DNA of 64,000 nucleotides from Trifolium pratense (GCF_020283565.1 NC_060060.1:26040001-26104000), one strand, 5' to 3'; counted from the first letter of the stretch, positions 47,402 through 60,214 are shown. The notes: a model not told the origin generated them from the letters alone. Numbers and translations are program-made.

Positions 47402-48677
47402 TGATGGCAGGAATTTATATGATGTTTTTAATAGTATTTTAGGTTAGTTTTTAGTAATTTTAGTAGCAATTGAAACCAAATGCAAGCAAATACCTAGAGT
47501 TATGAAGTTACTTGGTCAAAAAGCAAGACAAAAAAAGCATAGAAAAGGGCAAAAAAGGAAGAAAAAGTGCACTATATCGTACCCACGATATGATCCCATC
47601 GTAGCACGATGATCTGTTTTTAATTTCGAGAAAATCTGAAGATTTGATATGCATTGTAGCACGATATCGTGCCTACGATGGATACGATGGAGTGTGAGAA
47701 AAAGCCCAAGCTTGATACGAAAACTATAAATAGAGTTCTCATCCTTCACAATTATTCATTCCAAAATATTCACAACTATTTTAAGTTTGTGAAAGCTTCA
47801 AGCTAGAGTTAGATGAACTCTAAGAGGAGGCAATGAAGCTCAAGAACTCTGAGGGAATAAGGTTAATTTCCTTTTTATTGTCTTTTGTAATTTAGTTTTC
47901 CTAGGTTAGGTCGAGTAGATGAACTCCCTTATGAATGCTTGAGACATGTAATTTGGTTCGAAAAAGATTATATTCAATTGTTATTCAGTTATTATCTATT
48001 ATTGTCTTGTTTTAATGCTTTGTTCTTAATCTTGATCACGTTACAGAACAAACCCATAGGAATTAGCTGATCCTGTGACAACAAACTAATAGGCCCGAAC
48101 CTAAAGACACTACAACCAAACTATATAAGAACATTAAATTCAGTATATGCGGTTTGGGGGTAGGATTAAAAATTACACATAGTTAAATTCTGCATGATTA
48201 CGATTAGACAAACAAGGTAGGAGAACACGTGACAACTTGTTAAAGATAGAAAACGTGACAAACAAGGGGGATCCTACCAGCGGTTGGCTATACTTTCTTT
48301 GGTTCCAATAGGATAAGGAATGGTAGCAGTGAACTTATCTAATAGAAATTAATCCGTCAGATGAGTAATGAATAGTAAGGCAGGTATAACGCCAGTTACC
48401 AAGCAGGAATAAGAGAGATATTAAGAACACTTAACCACCTCGTGCTCATCTACTCGCACACCCTTTACTTTTATTGCTATTTATTTTACTTGTTATTTAC
48501 TTTTAATAGTCAAACTCTTTCAAGCAAACAAAGCGAATGCAATGCGACTTTACTTTCTAAATTACTAAGCGAAACTAGTAGCTTTGCCACGATCTCTGTG
48601 GATACGAACTCATTCTAAACACTAGAGTGTGAATTATTACTCGATGATAGACTAGTCTACTTGCCAGACTGCGATCA
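47402..48677. mobile_element. Probable solo LTR, 1276 bp
   Basis: Begins TGATGGCAGG and ends GCGATCA, with flanking pentamers GTATT and ATATT (one mismatch). A TATA-like ACTATAAATAGAG at about 47726 and the long noncoding body fit an LTR of the Tat/Ogre gypsy type. No primer-binding site or pol adjoins it on either side. The first 75 bases recur at 17923. Confidence 0.55.
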
Positions 48678-48775
48678 ATATTTTAGAGAACTTATACATA
48701 TGATAAAAGATTATTTTGTGTTTTAGTAAAAGACAATAATTTAAGTTTGTGTCATGTCTTTTAACCAATGTTTTA

Positions 48776-49196
48776 AAAACCGGACCGGACCGGCCGGTCC
48801 GACCGGTTCGACCGTGAACCGGTGCCCTCGGCGGTCCGGACGACTAGCAAGAACCGCTAGTCAGTGGAACCGGTCAAAAACCGGTGTGAACCGGTATGAA
48901 CCGGTGTGAACCGGTGTGAACCGGTGAACCGGTGAACCGGAAAAACCGGCCGGTTTTTCTCTCACTTAAAAAAAAAAAAAAAAAACTGATTTTTTAATTA
49001 AAAAAAATGATGGATTGAAATTGAAAGGTTAAAAAATCAAAAATCTTTCCTTTCCAACCATAGACTCAAACACGTGAAAAAATTATATGAACGGTTCAAT
49101 ATAAACGGTTCAATAACGGTTGAACCGATCCGACCGGTTGACCCTTGAACCAGTTGTCACAACGGTTCGACCTCCGGTCCGGTTCTTAAAACATTG
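48776..49196. mobile_element. hAT-type MITE rich in CCGG, 421 bp
   Basis: Ends CAATGTTTTAAAAACCGG and CCGGTTCTTAAAACATTG are inverted, flanked by a perfect 8-bp duplication CTTTTAAC (48768-48775 and 49197-49204). Inside, 48879-48940 holds tandem decamers GTGAACCGGT. Confidence 0.93.
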
Positions 49197-49204
49197 CTTT
49201 TAAC

Positions 49205-51732
49205 TCCCAATTTGTCGAGAACCCACAAAGTAAATAATCTATTAGTTCTTGAACCCATAGGTCATAGGGTAGGTAATTGAAAGTAGTTATGTCTTTTGAA
49301 TTTTGTGTACATGCGTTTCAAGAGTCTATGTGTGTCACATTAACGGTTAGTTTATCTAATGAATTCATCTATCATTCTATCTAAATATTTTTATAATCTT
49401 TGATAAATTAATATGTCATAGATCTGTTTTATATACACGCTACTATGTTTATTAGAGTTCTGCACTAAAATTAAAATTATATGTTTAATGTTTGTTATTG
49501 AACATTATCTTATAGTATCTTATATGATTAATTATTAAATTAGTTCCAAGATATGAGAGTTTAACTCGCTATGCTAAACACAACCCATTAGCATTTCAAG
49601 TTTTTAGGCATTCTTGACATGAGTATATGACTATATGTTGCAAGTTGCAACATCCAAATGTGTGGTCCTACAACACGTTGGAATGAAATTGTCAAGAGCA
49701 ATATCATCTGACTCACGTGCAAATTCTTTTTGCCAAAACAGCCAGCCAAGCCAGGCAAGTAACTAACTGGTAAGCCGACAAGCCATCACTTTCGTCGCCA
49801 GAATTCGGTTTCATGGTTGGGCTACGCGTATTTACGCCAAAACGAAAACCACCTCTATGTTTCCTTCGTTGACATGTTTGGTCCCTACTCACATTACCTT
49901 GCCTCTTATTAAGCCATTGTCTACGTTACATGGACCCTACTTTGTCCCTTCTTTTACCTACATCATCGTGTTCAATTCAACTCTTTAGATTTAGACCCAT
50001 AGTTTTTGTTTTTGGGTGTATGTACTTTTCAAAAAACATAGGTTTCACTTTCACTACAACACAAGCCAAATGAAATAAAGAGTATTTTGTACTTGTACTA
50101 GTACTAGTAGTATTTTTGTTTCTTTTTCTTTCACTTGCGTGTGTAAAGTGTGCATTATAAATCGTTTTTGTTACTATCATCATATCATTTGTTCTAGTCA
50201 ACTTTGTTTCTTTCAATGGTTAAGATTTCTAGAGAGAAGTTTAATGAAAAATTTAACTAAAAAAACATATGAAATTAGTTTTCAATTTTGTGTCTAACAC
50301 TTACAAGTTGGATGGCAAAATATATAGTATGAATTAGATGAATTCAAATTTGGATAGTAATAGATGAAGCAAATTAATCTATTAAAATATTCAATCCATT
50401 AAAATTTGTCAAAAAAATAATAATCCAATCCATTCGCCAAGCATGAAAATCATGCATCTGATTCATCTATTATCATATTTTCAACAGATAGATATATGTT
50501 CAATCTAATTATAAATCATATTAATATTTTCTAATACCTTTTTTTTGTTAAGGCTAATCAAAACAAACAAAAGATAAGAGAAAAAAAAAAAAACAAAAAC
50601 TATTCTCTAAGGATGAAAATTTCCAGAGCCGTGTTGCTTGTGAGAAACTATTTCTAATACCTTCTAATTAAATTATATTTTTAATGCAAATAAAAAAGAA
50701 GATATTATAGAAAGAGTGAAATATTACTTATTTTCTGTTATAACTGACCTCGAACCAGATTAGACGGTTCAATAAACCGGATACTAGTGGAGAAAAATAT
50801 ATTTATATCCATTTAGATAAATATATGAATCTATTATGATTTAGTATATTATATTAATAGATAATCTTTTCTTTGTTTTTTTTTCTTTTTTCTCATTGTA
50901 CCAAAGAAAAAATTAGTATTTATACCAAATTACCACCCTACCCGTAAAAACCAAATTTTACACTGATTTGAATCCTCTTAAATTTTTATCTTTTTTTTCC
51001 TTAATTCAAGGGTTAATTTTATCTCCTTTTTATTCTTTGTAATTTATCAATCCTTAAATTAAAAAATGAGGAAAAATTGGAGAGGATCCAAATCTATTTT
51101 ACACATATTGCAAAACAATGAATTGTAGTTCTAGAAGAAAGCTTATTACGATGTAAGACATTCTCTCAAATGACACTTTCATAATCGTTATCTATACCAC
51201 ACTTTTTAATAATTGGTGTATTTAAGGGGAACAATTACAACATATGCAAAAGGGATTGAGAATCCTTGTCCCTTTCTTTTTCTAATGTCTTTTTCAATAT
51301 TTATTTAATTGAGCAATAATAATTTAATTATTTTTTTGACTAATTTAATTATATTTTTAACCGACCATATTTTCGTATAGTTGTTAGTTTTTAAATAACT
51401 TATCACCAATATATAACTATATAGGGAAAGATACATTAGATTAATGTTTATTAATGATTTACAAATCGATTAAAATGGTAAGAATTTTGGTCCGCTTAAA
51501 CATGTGGTAATGAGCTCAATTCATAGCTCATGTGTGTCGGGAAAATTCGGTTGGGAGGAAAAACTCATCTTGTGTGTCCCACATGTTCTTCGACCGAGAT
51601 TAATCATCGTTAACGATGGCGGAATCTTCGTACCAATATTATGGTAACCCAAAATAATAATATTATTAATGCTTTAAAAATGGAACACGATAACAAATCA
51701 GAAGACCTATCATCATGTTAAATGGATTGGGA
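49205..51732. other. Distal upstream region of the GH3 gene
   Basis: No gene. The segment 49670-49970 is less AT-rich and looks conserved rather than repetitive: a TGACTCACGTG (G-box core), CCGACA at 49775-49780 (TGTCGG on the other strand, a strong auxin-response-factor site), and several TGTC cores. The rest is AT-rich with nothing recognised. Whether this island regulates the GH3 gene is inference. Confidence 0.35.
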
Positions 51733-52625
51733 TGTTATGTTGTGTTGTGGTTTTTTTTTTTTTTTTTTTTGGCAAGTGTGAGGTTGTTAAGTCTCACATT
51801 GTTTTAAAAAGTGGAGATTGAATGCTTTATAAGTGATGAAACCTATAAAGTTAATGTCTTTAGATTTTGAGAAAAAGTTTGATGTCCAACTCACTTGTAT
51901 CGTTGTTTTGAGTCCAATATGGATGATATCCTTGACTTTCCCCTCGTGAGTCAACAGTGATATCAGGGTCGATGGTTCGACAAATGGTTCGACTAACTAC
52001 CTGACAAAGGTGGTCAGGCGGCGTATCCCATTGTAGCAGCAATGACAATGCAAGTGTATGGATGAAAAAAAAACGTCCGTTTGAGGGGGAGTTATGAATT
52101 AAGAGGAGGGATCCGTTGACTCTAGGAGTAAGTCTCCATTGACTCACTCCGTTTAATAACTCGATATCGGCATTATACTTCTCCAATCCAACCGTTGAAT
52201 TCAAAGATCTCATTGAGTAGATCAACTCCACAAATGTTTATAAAAATTTGAAAATTGTTTGATACTTTTTCTGATAACTTCAATTGAACGTACAACAAAC
52301 TTTTAAAAATACCGTTGAATTTCAATAGTCTGAATACATAACTACATTTTTTGAATTTTTATAAAAATTTGTGGAGTTGATCTACTCAATAAGATCTTTG
52401 AATTTAACGGTTGGATTGAAAATATATAATACCGATATCGAGTTATTAAGCCGAGTAAGTCAATGGAAACTTACTCCTGGAGTTAACGGATCTCTCCTCA
52501 TGAATTAATGACTCATACTTGAGGGGGTGATTGTTGTGGTAAGTGTGAGGTGAGTTAAGTCTCACATTGTTTAGAAAAATTGAGGTTAAAAACTTTATAA
52601 GTGAGAAGAATAATACTCCATAATA
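51733..52625 (+). mobile_element. TRIM-like LTR element, degraded, with a nested MITE
   Basis: The left repeat (about 51733-51956) and right repeat (from 52528) share GTGAGG, GTTAAGTCTCACATTGTTT and CTTTATAAGTGA. TGATATCAGGGTC at 51958 fits a Met-tRNA primer-binding site, and CTTGAGGGGG at 52518-52527 is a polypurine tract directly before the right repeat. There is no coding sequence between them. The left repeat is interrupted by a T-tract and the right repeat is truncated. Confidence 0.65.
52103..52499. mobile_element. Fold-back MITE with 9-bp target duplication inside the TRIM, 397 bp
   Basis: Perfect duplication ATGAATTAA at 52094-52102 and 52500-52508. Ends GAGGAGGGATCCGTTGACTC and the inverted GAGTTAACGGATCTCTCCTC. 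Further mirrored blocks include CTCGATATCGG and GAGTAGATCAACTCCACAAA. A single related end lies near 8505. Confidence 0.92.
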
Positions 52626-52700
52626 TACTGCGCCTTTATGTTGTAGTTCTGTTTTTCCCGACCTTTGTTCGTCTTGTGCAGAGACCAGTTATTATATTAT

Positions 52701-53146
52701 AATATATATATTTGCAATTAAAAAAAATACAATAATACTAATAAAAAAGAAAAAGAAAAAAAGAACACCATAAAAGTTTCAAAATTGAAAACGTTGATGA
52801 ATGTTAAAGGTTGATAGTCCACACAATACAAAGACTTTTACTAGTCTCCTTGTTACCACATGGGTCCTACTTAAGTGACATGGCATAGCCTACTTTCTTG
52901 ACAATAGACTTTATAGGGGTCCCTACTTTTTTCTTCTATATAAACTACTCAACGTGCACTCGTTTTTCTCACTTCAATCTAAGATAACATAACAATCTTC
53001 TTACATTCTTCTCTTCAATTCTTCTATTTTATTTCTCCCTCTATTTCCTTTTGTTCCATAACTCATCTCTTCAATTTTTCATAAGCAACAATCAAAAAAC
53101 CTTCAAAAATTCAAATTTGTTAAAATTTCTTTGAACTGAAACTAAG
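52701..53146 (+). promoter_or_regulatory. Proximal promoter and 5'UTR of the GH3 gene
   Basis: TATATAAA at 52937-52944 is well placed for a start near 52970 and a leader of about 175 nt (CT-rich, typical of plants). GACA cores occur at GTGACATGG (52876) and TTGACAATAG (52899). I do not see the classical TGTCTC auxin element in these 450 bases. Promoter function is inference. Confidence 0.55.
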
Positions 53147-55669
53147 ATGGCCGTGGACTCAAACCTTTCATCTCCATTAGGACCACCAGCGTGTGACAAA
53201 GATGCAAAGGCGCTTCGATTCATCGAAGAAATGACTCGAAACGCCGATGCTGTTCAAGAAAGAGTGTTGGCCGAGATTCTAAGCCGAAACGCAGAGACAG
53301 AGTACGTTAAACGCTTCAAACTCGACGGCGCAACTGACCGTGAAACATTCAAGACCAAGATTCCTGTCATCACGTACGATGATGTTCAGCCAGAGATTCA
53401 GCGAATTGCCAATGGTGATCGCTCTCCAATTCTCTCAGCTCATCCCATCTCTGAATTCCTAACAAGGTACCCAAATTAGCAATTTTCTTCTTCATCGACA
53501 CTCTGAGTTAACAAAAGTTAATGTATCTAGTTCATAATATATATAATTCAGATATAAAACTTTTTGTCGACTCAATCGTGTCTTATAAAATTGACAACAA
53601 ATTGTGCTGCTAATATTTTTAGACGGCAAAATCAATCATCTTAATTTATTTGAAAATTGGGAACTAAATTTGGTGATTTGAAACTGCAGTTCTGGGACTT
53701 CAGCTGGTGAAAGAAAATTGATGCCAACAATTAAGGAAGAGTTGGATCGTCGCCAACTTCTATACAGCCTTCTAATGCCAGTTATGAACCTGTAAGTTCT
53801 TCCTCCAAATAATTGAGCTTCTCACAAATAGTATATGTTTTCTTGTTGCTTTTTTATTCTTATCCATGTGCTTACTTAATGTTTTTTGTCTTATTTGAAC
53901 AACCATCAAATGTTTTGTGGGAAAAATAAAAATAAATTATTTTCTTTGACAAATTTTGTAGAATCTCATACATACTCCTCAAAACCCCTCATCACTAGAC
54001 TAAATCTAGTGGTTTTATATAAGTGAAATTTTGAAATTATTATTTTGTATCAAAAAATGAAGTTTTAAATACTCTTTTTTTTTTTAATTAAAATATATAT
54101 TTTTTTCATAAAATATCAATTTTACTTTTGTCGGTCATTAATTAATAAAAGTGCTTCAACTTTTTTTATTATACAGTATTTCATTTGATATATCATTATC
54201 ATTATTTTTATAATTTGTTGACTGTTTACCATAATTAAATTTTTCTTTTAATTTAATGAGCCGATGAATTATACTAATAATGCTCTTATATTTTTTAATG
54301 GAACAGTTATGTGCCAGGCTTAGACAAAGGAAAAGGCTTATACTTTTTGTTTGTGAAGTCAGAAACAAGGACACCAAGTGGGTTATTAGCCCGCCCGGTT
54401 CTCACAAGTTACTACAAAAGTGAACATTTCAAGACCCGACCCTACGACCCATACAATGTTTACACAAGTCCAAATGAAGCAATCCTCTGCCCTGATTCAT
54501 TCCAAAGCATGTACACACAAATGCTATGTGGACTCATCGAACGCAACCAAGTCCTTCGCCTTGGCGCTGTCTTTGCCTCCGGTCTACTTCGTGCAATTCG
54601 GTTCCTTCAACTCAATTGGGTCGAACTAGCCCATGATATTCGAACCGGGACTTTAAACTCGAAAATTACTGACCCGAAGCTAAAAAATCACATGAAACAT
54701 TTTATCAAACCCGACCCGGAATTGGCATCATTTGTGATTCAAGAATGCTCAAATGAAAATTGGGAAGGAATAATCACAAGGATTTGGCCTAACACCAAAT
54801 ACTTAGATGTCATTGTAACTGGTGCTATGGCTCAATACATTCCAACACTTAATTACTATAGTGGTGGGTTACCTCTTGCTTGTACTATGTATGCTTCCTC
54901 GGAATGCTACTTTGGACTTAACCTTAATCCTATGTGCAAACCCTCGGAGGTTTCTTACACCATCATGCCAAACATGGCCTACTTTGAATTCCTACCACAC
55001 GAATCAGGGTCAACGAGAATTGTTGACCTTGCTGACGTGGAGGTAGGAAAGGAGTACGAGCTTGTGATCACAACTTATGCAGGTTTGTACCGTTACCGAG
55101 TTGGTGACATTCTCCGAGTCACCGGGTTTCATAATTCAGCACCACAGTTCCACTTTGTACGTCGTAAGAACGTGTTGTTAAGTATTGACTCGGATAAAAC
55201 AGATGAGTCAGAGCTACAAAGAGCGGTGGAAAATGCTTCAAAGTTGTTGGTTGAGTTAAACACTAGTGTGGTGGAGTACACAAGTTATGCAGATACCGAG
55301 ACGATACCAGGTCATTATGTGATATATTGGGAGTTGTTGACCAAAGCCGACTCTGCGAACTCCTCGAATTTGCCGAGTCATGACGTGTTGAATCAGTGTT
55401 GCTTGGAAATGGAAGGATCATTGAATTCAGTTTATAGGCAGTGTAGGGTTGCAGATCATTCAATTGGACCATTGGAAATAAGGGTTGTGAAGAGTGGAAC
55501 TTTTGAGGAGCTTATGGATTATGCAATCTCAAGAGGTGCTTCAATTAATCAATATAAGGTTCCAAGGTGTGTGAATTTTACACCTATAATGGAGCTTTTG
55601 AACTCTAGGGTGGTTTCTGTTCACTTTAGTCAAGATTTGCCACATTGGACCCCTGAAAGAAGACGTTGA
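53147..55669 (+). CDS. GH3.1: GH3 acyl acid-amido synthetase (indole-3-acetic acid-amido synthetase, GH3.1-like)
   Basis: Exons 53147-53466, 53690-53791 and 54307-55669 join in frame through GT-AG introns to 594 residues, the normal length. GH3 enzymes adenylate auxin (or related acyl acids) with ATP and transfer it to amino acids in the cytosol, lowering active auxin. The three nucleotide-binding motifs are intact: SSGTSAGE at about 107-114, YASSEC at 336-341 and YRYRVGD at 402-408. The start MAVDS...GPPA, the block [10 protein letters not shown] and the stretch [23 protein letters not shown] place it with the GH3.1-GH3.4 (group II, IAA-conjugating) clade. The C-terminal [15 protein letters not shown] is complete. 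Auxin inducibility is typical of the family but is not shown by the proximal promoter. Paralogue number is by similarity from memory. Confidence 0.95.
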
Positions 55670-56421
55670 TCAATAAGATTAATTTTGACATATGGGGTAA
55701 TTGGGTAGATGTAGATTTTGCTATATGCAATTTGTAAGTTCATCTCTTGGTTAATTAAATGTGTAGGAAGGATTTGTGAAGAGTCTATGAGAGTATGGAT
55801 TAGGAGGTCTCTCTTGGTTAGGTTAATTATTACTATGTATTTTGGTTTAATTAGTGAACTTGTGCAAAAGATGCGCAACTTTGTTTAGTAAATTTGTATG
55901 TATTGATTGTTTCAACTACCAGTGAAGGAAAATATTTTCTCTTGACAAAGTAAAGTGACTAAATTATATGTCAAAGAAACATTGTTAGTTGTTACTGTGA
56001 GAGAAAAATAATCATTATGATAGGGTCCTAATATCATCTTGCTTTATAAGAAGAAATTGATTCATTAATATAATAAAAAGAACCAAATTCATTTTCATAG
56101 GTGAAGATCCGTCTATCTTATTTTGGAGATATCTAATGTTTTAGAGGTCTGATTTGTGTGATTCTTGATACATTGAAAAGCTAAGAGACTCATCTACAAC
56201 TCCTATTTCATTCTTTTAGTCCAAATTCAGTTTGAATCTTGGTCATAAATGTGGTTGAAATTAAAGACTAGTATTTATTAGACAAAATTGGTTTGTAATT
56301 CATTTTGTAACTTCAACCACATTAGTTTCTTGTGGTGATAGTGTAATTCATATTAGCTTTTACCATTCTTCTTTTTTTTTTTTTTTTTGGTTTACAGCTT
56401 TTACCATTCTTCTAAATCATA
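55670..56421. other. 3' flank of the GH3 gene
   Basis: Probable 3'UTR and downstream AT-rich sequence. No further gene. A T-tract near 56370-56390 precedes the hAT element. Confidence 0.45.
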
Positions 56422-56429
56422 GCTGAGAG

Positions 56430-57517
56430 TAGAGCTGTCAAAACGGGCGGCCCGGACAATTTCGGGCCGGCCCGGTCGGGCTCCAGGCTTTGTCGGGCCG
56501 GGTTAAAAAGCCCGGATAAAAAACGGTCTACCAAAATTAGTGCCCGAGCCCGGCCCGGTACGGGTAGTCGGGCTTTCGGGCCGGCCCGGTTTATTTTTTA
56601 TTTTTTATTTACCTTTAGTGCTCAAACTCAACCATGTAAATAACATTAATAATTCTCGCGCGTCCTATTTTTTACTCATCCGCTATATATATATATATAT
56701 ATATTCTCGCGCGCCGTATTTTTACTCATCCCCTATCTACGAGTTTCTCGCGCGCCATATTTTTACTCATCCACTACCTACGACTTTCTCGCGCGCCCTA
56801 TTTTTACTCTTCCGCTACGTACGAGTTTCTCGCGCGCCATATTTTTACTCATCCACTACCTACGACTTTCTCGCGCGCCCTATTTTTACTCTTCCGCTAC
56901 GTACGAGTTTCTCGCGCGCCCTATTTTTATTCATCCACTACGTACGAGTTTCTCACGCGCCCTATTTTTACTCATCCACTACCTACGAGTTTCTCGCGCC
57001 CTATTTTTACGCATCCGCTACTTACGAGTTTCTCGTGCGTCATATTTTTACTCATCCGCTACCTACGACTTTCTCGCGCGCCCTATTTTTACTCATCCGC
57101 TACGTACGAGTTTCTCGCGCGCCCTATTTTTTTTCATCCACTACGTAAGAGTTTATCGTGCGTCCTATTTTTACTCATCCGCTACCTACGAGTTTCTTGG
57201 GTGCCCTATTTTTACTCGTCTGCTACTTAAGTAACGGACGGTGTTTTATAATTTATATTACAAACTAATTTCAAATCATCCAAAACAAATTATTTATATT
57301 TATATTTTATTTTATTTTTTTATTTTTATTTTTAATTTTTTCGGGCTTGCGGGCCGCCCGCGGCCCATTCGGGCTAGCCCGTATTTTAATCGGGTTTTGT
57401 CGGGCCGGGCTAAAAAGCCCGAAAATAATTCGGGCTAGGATTTTCAATGCCCGAGCCCGAGAAAAAATCAGGCTTGGCGGGCCGGCCCATTCGGGCTAGC
57501 CCGTTTTGACAGCTCTA
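56430..57517. mobile_element. hAT-type non-autonomous element, 1088 bp
   Basis: Perfect ends TAGAGCTGTCAAAACGGGC and GCCCGTTTTGACAGCTCTA with a perfect 8-bp duplication GCTGAGAG (56422-56429 and 57518-57525). Subterminal CGGGCCGG-rich blocks face each other. The centre is the minisatellite at 56653-57229. The clean ends suggest a recent insertion. Confidence 0.95.
56653..57229. repeat. 41-bp minisatellite, about 14 copies, inside the hAT element
   Basis: Units start TTCTCGCGCGCC and continue TATTTTTACTCATCC(G/A)CTAC(G/C)TACGA. Starts at 56704, 56745, 56786 and 56827 fix the period at 41. Because 41 is not a multiple of three, the array is read in all three frames in turn, giving a 202-codon open frame with a 41-residue repeat that should not be annotated as a protein. 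Confidence 0.93.
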
Positions 57518-57525
57518 GCTGAGAG

Positions 57526-57761
57526 TGTGGCGAGTGTCCCCTCCATTCAATTCTCTCATCTCTTGATAATAAGCTATAATTAATTAATTATAATACAATT
57601 TTCGCTATAAGATTAATCTACTTAGTATGGTTAAAGATTCGTTCTTTATCTTTTTGTGTGTGAAAAAAATTAGTTTGGGAGAAAGAATTCACCTTATATT
57701 TAATAAGTTCTCCGACCAAGATTTGTTACTACTATAAGATCATGAAACCTTCATACCCAAT

Positions 57762-57793
<32 letters not shown>

Positions 57794-58151
57794 CCACATG
57801 AACCGGTCCTAATTCCCGTCTGAGGCGATCTAGGTCAGTGTGATATGAAAACTTACTAAGTGAGAACTTTCAAATTCAGAGAAACCATGGAATTAAAAAG
57901 GGGCAATCCTGAGGCAAATCCTTCTTTCTATTAACTCCATTTTTTTTATCTCTGTTCCATCAACCCATTCATACATTATCAAATCAAATTCGGTTCGTTT
58001 AAAGTGAATAGTTTAGGCAATAGAAAAAAGTTAGTAAAATAAATACATCAGGGTTGAGATTTTAACAATCTATAATTTATCACGCATGTGAATATAATAT
58101 GAATAATGAATAAGAGATTATCACTTTTAGATGAGGTTTTATTACACATAT
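57526..58151. other. Intergenic stretch, nothing recognised
   Basis: A segment at 57640-57850 has more balanced composition but no domain or element end that I can name. Confidence 0.35.
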
Positions 58152-58401
58152 AATATTCTCTTCCCACCTCCCATGTTTCTTTTCTACCCTCTGGTTTTTC
58201 ATTTTTGCCTTTGTATAGATATTTTTTGGAATGCGTTTTCCGAATTTTGTCTCGAAAAAAACTTCAGAATGTGTTTTTCAAATTTTTCCGAATTTGAACT
58301 AGAAAAACATCGAAAAACACATTCCGAAGTTTTTATACAAAGGCAAAAAATGAAAAACCTGGGGGTAGAACAGAAACATGAGGTGTGGGAAGAGAAAAAT
58401 T
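58152..58401. mobile_element. Fold-back MITE of the M1 family, about 250 bp
   Basis: Mirrored arms TTCTCTTCCCAC...TTTTTCATTTTTGCCTTTG and their inverse. The core GAACTAGAAAAACAT and TTTCCGAATTT are shared with 18145 and 62817. No clear target duplication was found. Overlapping open frames on both strands are artefacts of the palindrome. Confidence 0.75.
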
Positions 58402-60199
58402 CCAACTGTGGTACATCAAAGCCTCCATTCGTAACTGACGGGCTGGATACACTAATATTAATTAGTTACTATTAGCACTCCCGGTTTTGTTAGTACACTT
58501 CTTGAGAGTACTTGTTTTCTAAAATCATTTTCGTCTATAACGTAACTTTCATTAGTAATATTTCTTTTTGTATGGGATCTAAGTGCAAGATTTGATAGGT
58601 TTGAAACATAAAAGAACTAACTAGCAGCATAACTTGAATGAATTATAAGGATCAACTTAAGATTCAAATTGTATAGAGTAAGAAATGATTTTCAATTTTT
58701 AGTTTGTAAATTTTATTTGAAAATTTCTTAAATTAAATTTTACAATATATTTCACAAAACATATTCATTTCGAAATTTCCCCAAGTTTTCACCGAAGCAA
58801 TAGAGTTTACATATAATAATTTGAATTATTTTCTAAAATAATTTATCTAAAAAAAATTTCTCATCTCCAAACACGTCAATTGACATTCAATGAAATCTTT
58901 TTCTTTATCAAAATTTTATTGATTGTTGCGAGGAAAATAAATAAATTATTTTTGAAATTTAATGATATGAATTTACTAGTATTACAAATTTACTATTATT
59001 TTATAAATACTTAGTAGAAGTGATTGAGTCTTTATTAAATATAAGTATTTAAAATAATATATTTGCTAACAAGTGTCTTCAAACGTTATAAAATTTATTT
59101 ATCCAAAAAATTAGATATTTCAAATTTTAATTTATTCATTTCACACATTTTCATTAAATAAATAATGTCATCAAGTCCATGCCCATCCTTCACACCCTCT
59201 TTCCTTGGACTTTCCACAGCATGTTTTCCATTAAAATCTATAGTCTTATACAGCTTCATTTCTTCGTGAACGGATTAGACACGGTCAATACATTGACGCG
59301 GTAATTGTTTCTAACCGTCCAATTACAAATAAATAGTTGAGATCAAATTCTATATAAAATTAAGGCTAAATTATATTTTTGGCCTCCTAAATTTCATAAA
59401 CTTGTGATTTTGGTCTCCTAATTTTCAAAATAACACTTTTGACCCCCTATGTTTGCCCCCTTTTGCAAAAGGTCAATTTTGACCAAGTCAACACAAATGT
59501 GGTAAGTTATTTATGTGACTAGCTGCCACGTCAGCTTATTTTTGCCACCTAATGAAATAAAAAATAATTAAATAAAATTTTATTTTGTTTCAATGTGAAC
59601 AAGTTGTTCCAATATATGAATGAATCAATATCAATCTTACTGTTTGGATGAATGACAAAGAAACTATTAGTGATATACATAAATTAAGTGATAAATATGA
59701 GTCGATATCCCCTTCTTCAATCTTACAGGCAACTAACAAAGATTGATTGTCTTTTAGAATTCTTACATATGTGCATCAATCAATACTTAAATGCGAGTAA
59801 TGAAATAAAGTTTCTACGATTCCAATTTATGTTATACTTCCTTCCGTCAATCTCCATCTAATATAAGATTGAAATTGCGACGGAGTATAGCAACCAATTT
59901 GGTGGTCGAAAATTGAGACGGACTTAATGACCAAAATTTGGTCTGATTTAGCTATTATTTCAAAAATTTCTTAACAAATACCCACATATTGTGATTTGAC
60001 TTGATGCATATCAAACTTACTTAGTGTATACAAAGGGTCTGTAAACTCGACTTCGATTTGTAGACCTGTATGAATCTATGGAACATTAAAATCTATTTTC
60101 AAAAACCTATAAATGACATATACATTTATTATAAACATCCAAAATCCTGATAAAGTCTTGTCTATCATCAAAATAACGACCATCAACAATATAATATTA
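58402..60199. other. Long AT-rich intergenic stretch, nothing recognised
   Basis: No gene. TGGCCTCCTAAATTT / TGGTCTCCTAATTTT near 59380 resembles the arm of a fold-back element, but the partner arm was not found. Confidence 0.35.
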
Positions 60200-60214
60200 T
60201 CATCATCATCGTCG

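Noticed and set aside
54822..55046. Open frames in other phases within the last GH3 exon
   Set aside because: Shadows of the intact GH3 coding sequence.
56540..57148. 202-codon open frame that could be called a repetitive protein
   Set aside because: It is produced by a 41-bp minisatellite inside a hAT element; all three frames are open across the array.
58131..58475. 114-codon open frame and its antisense partner
   Set aside because: They span a palindromic MITE; such frames arise from the inverted arms.
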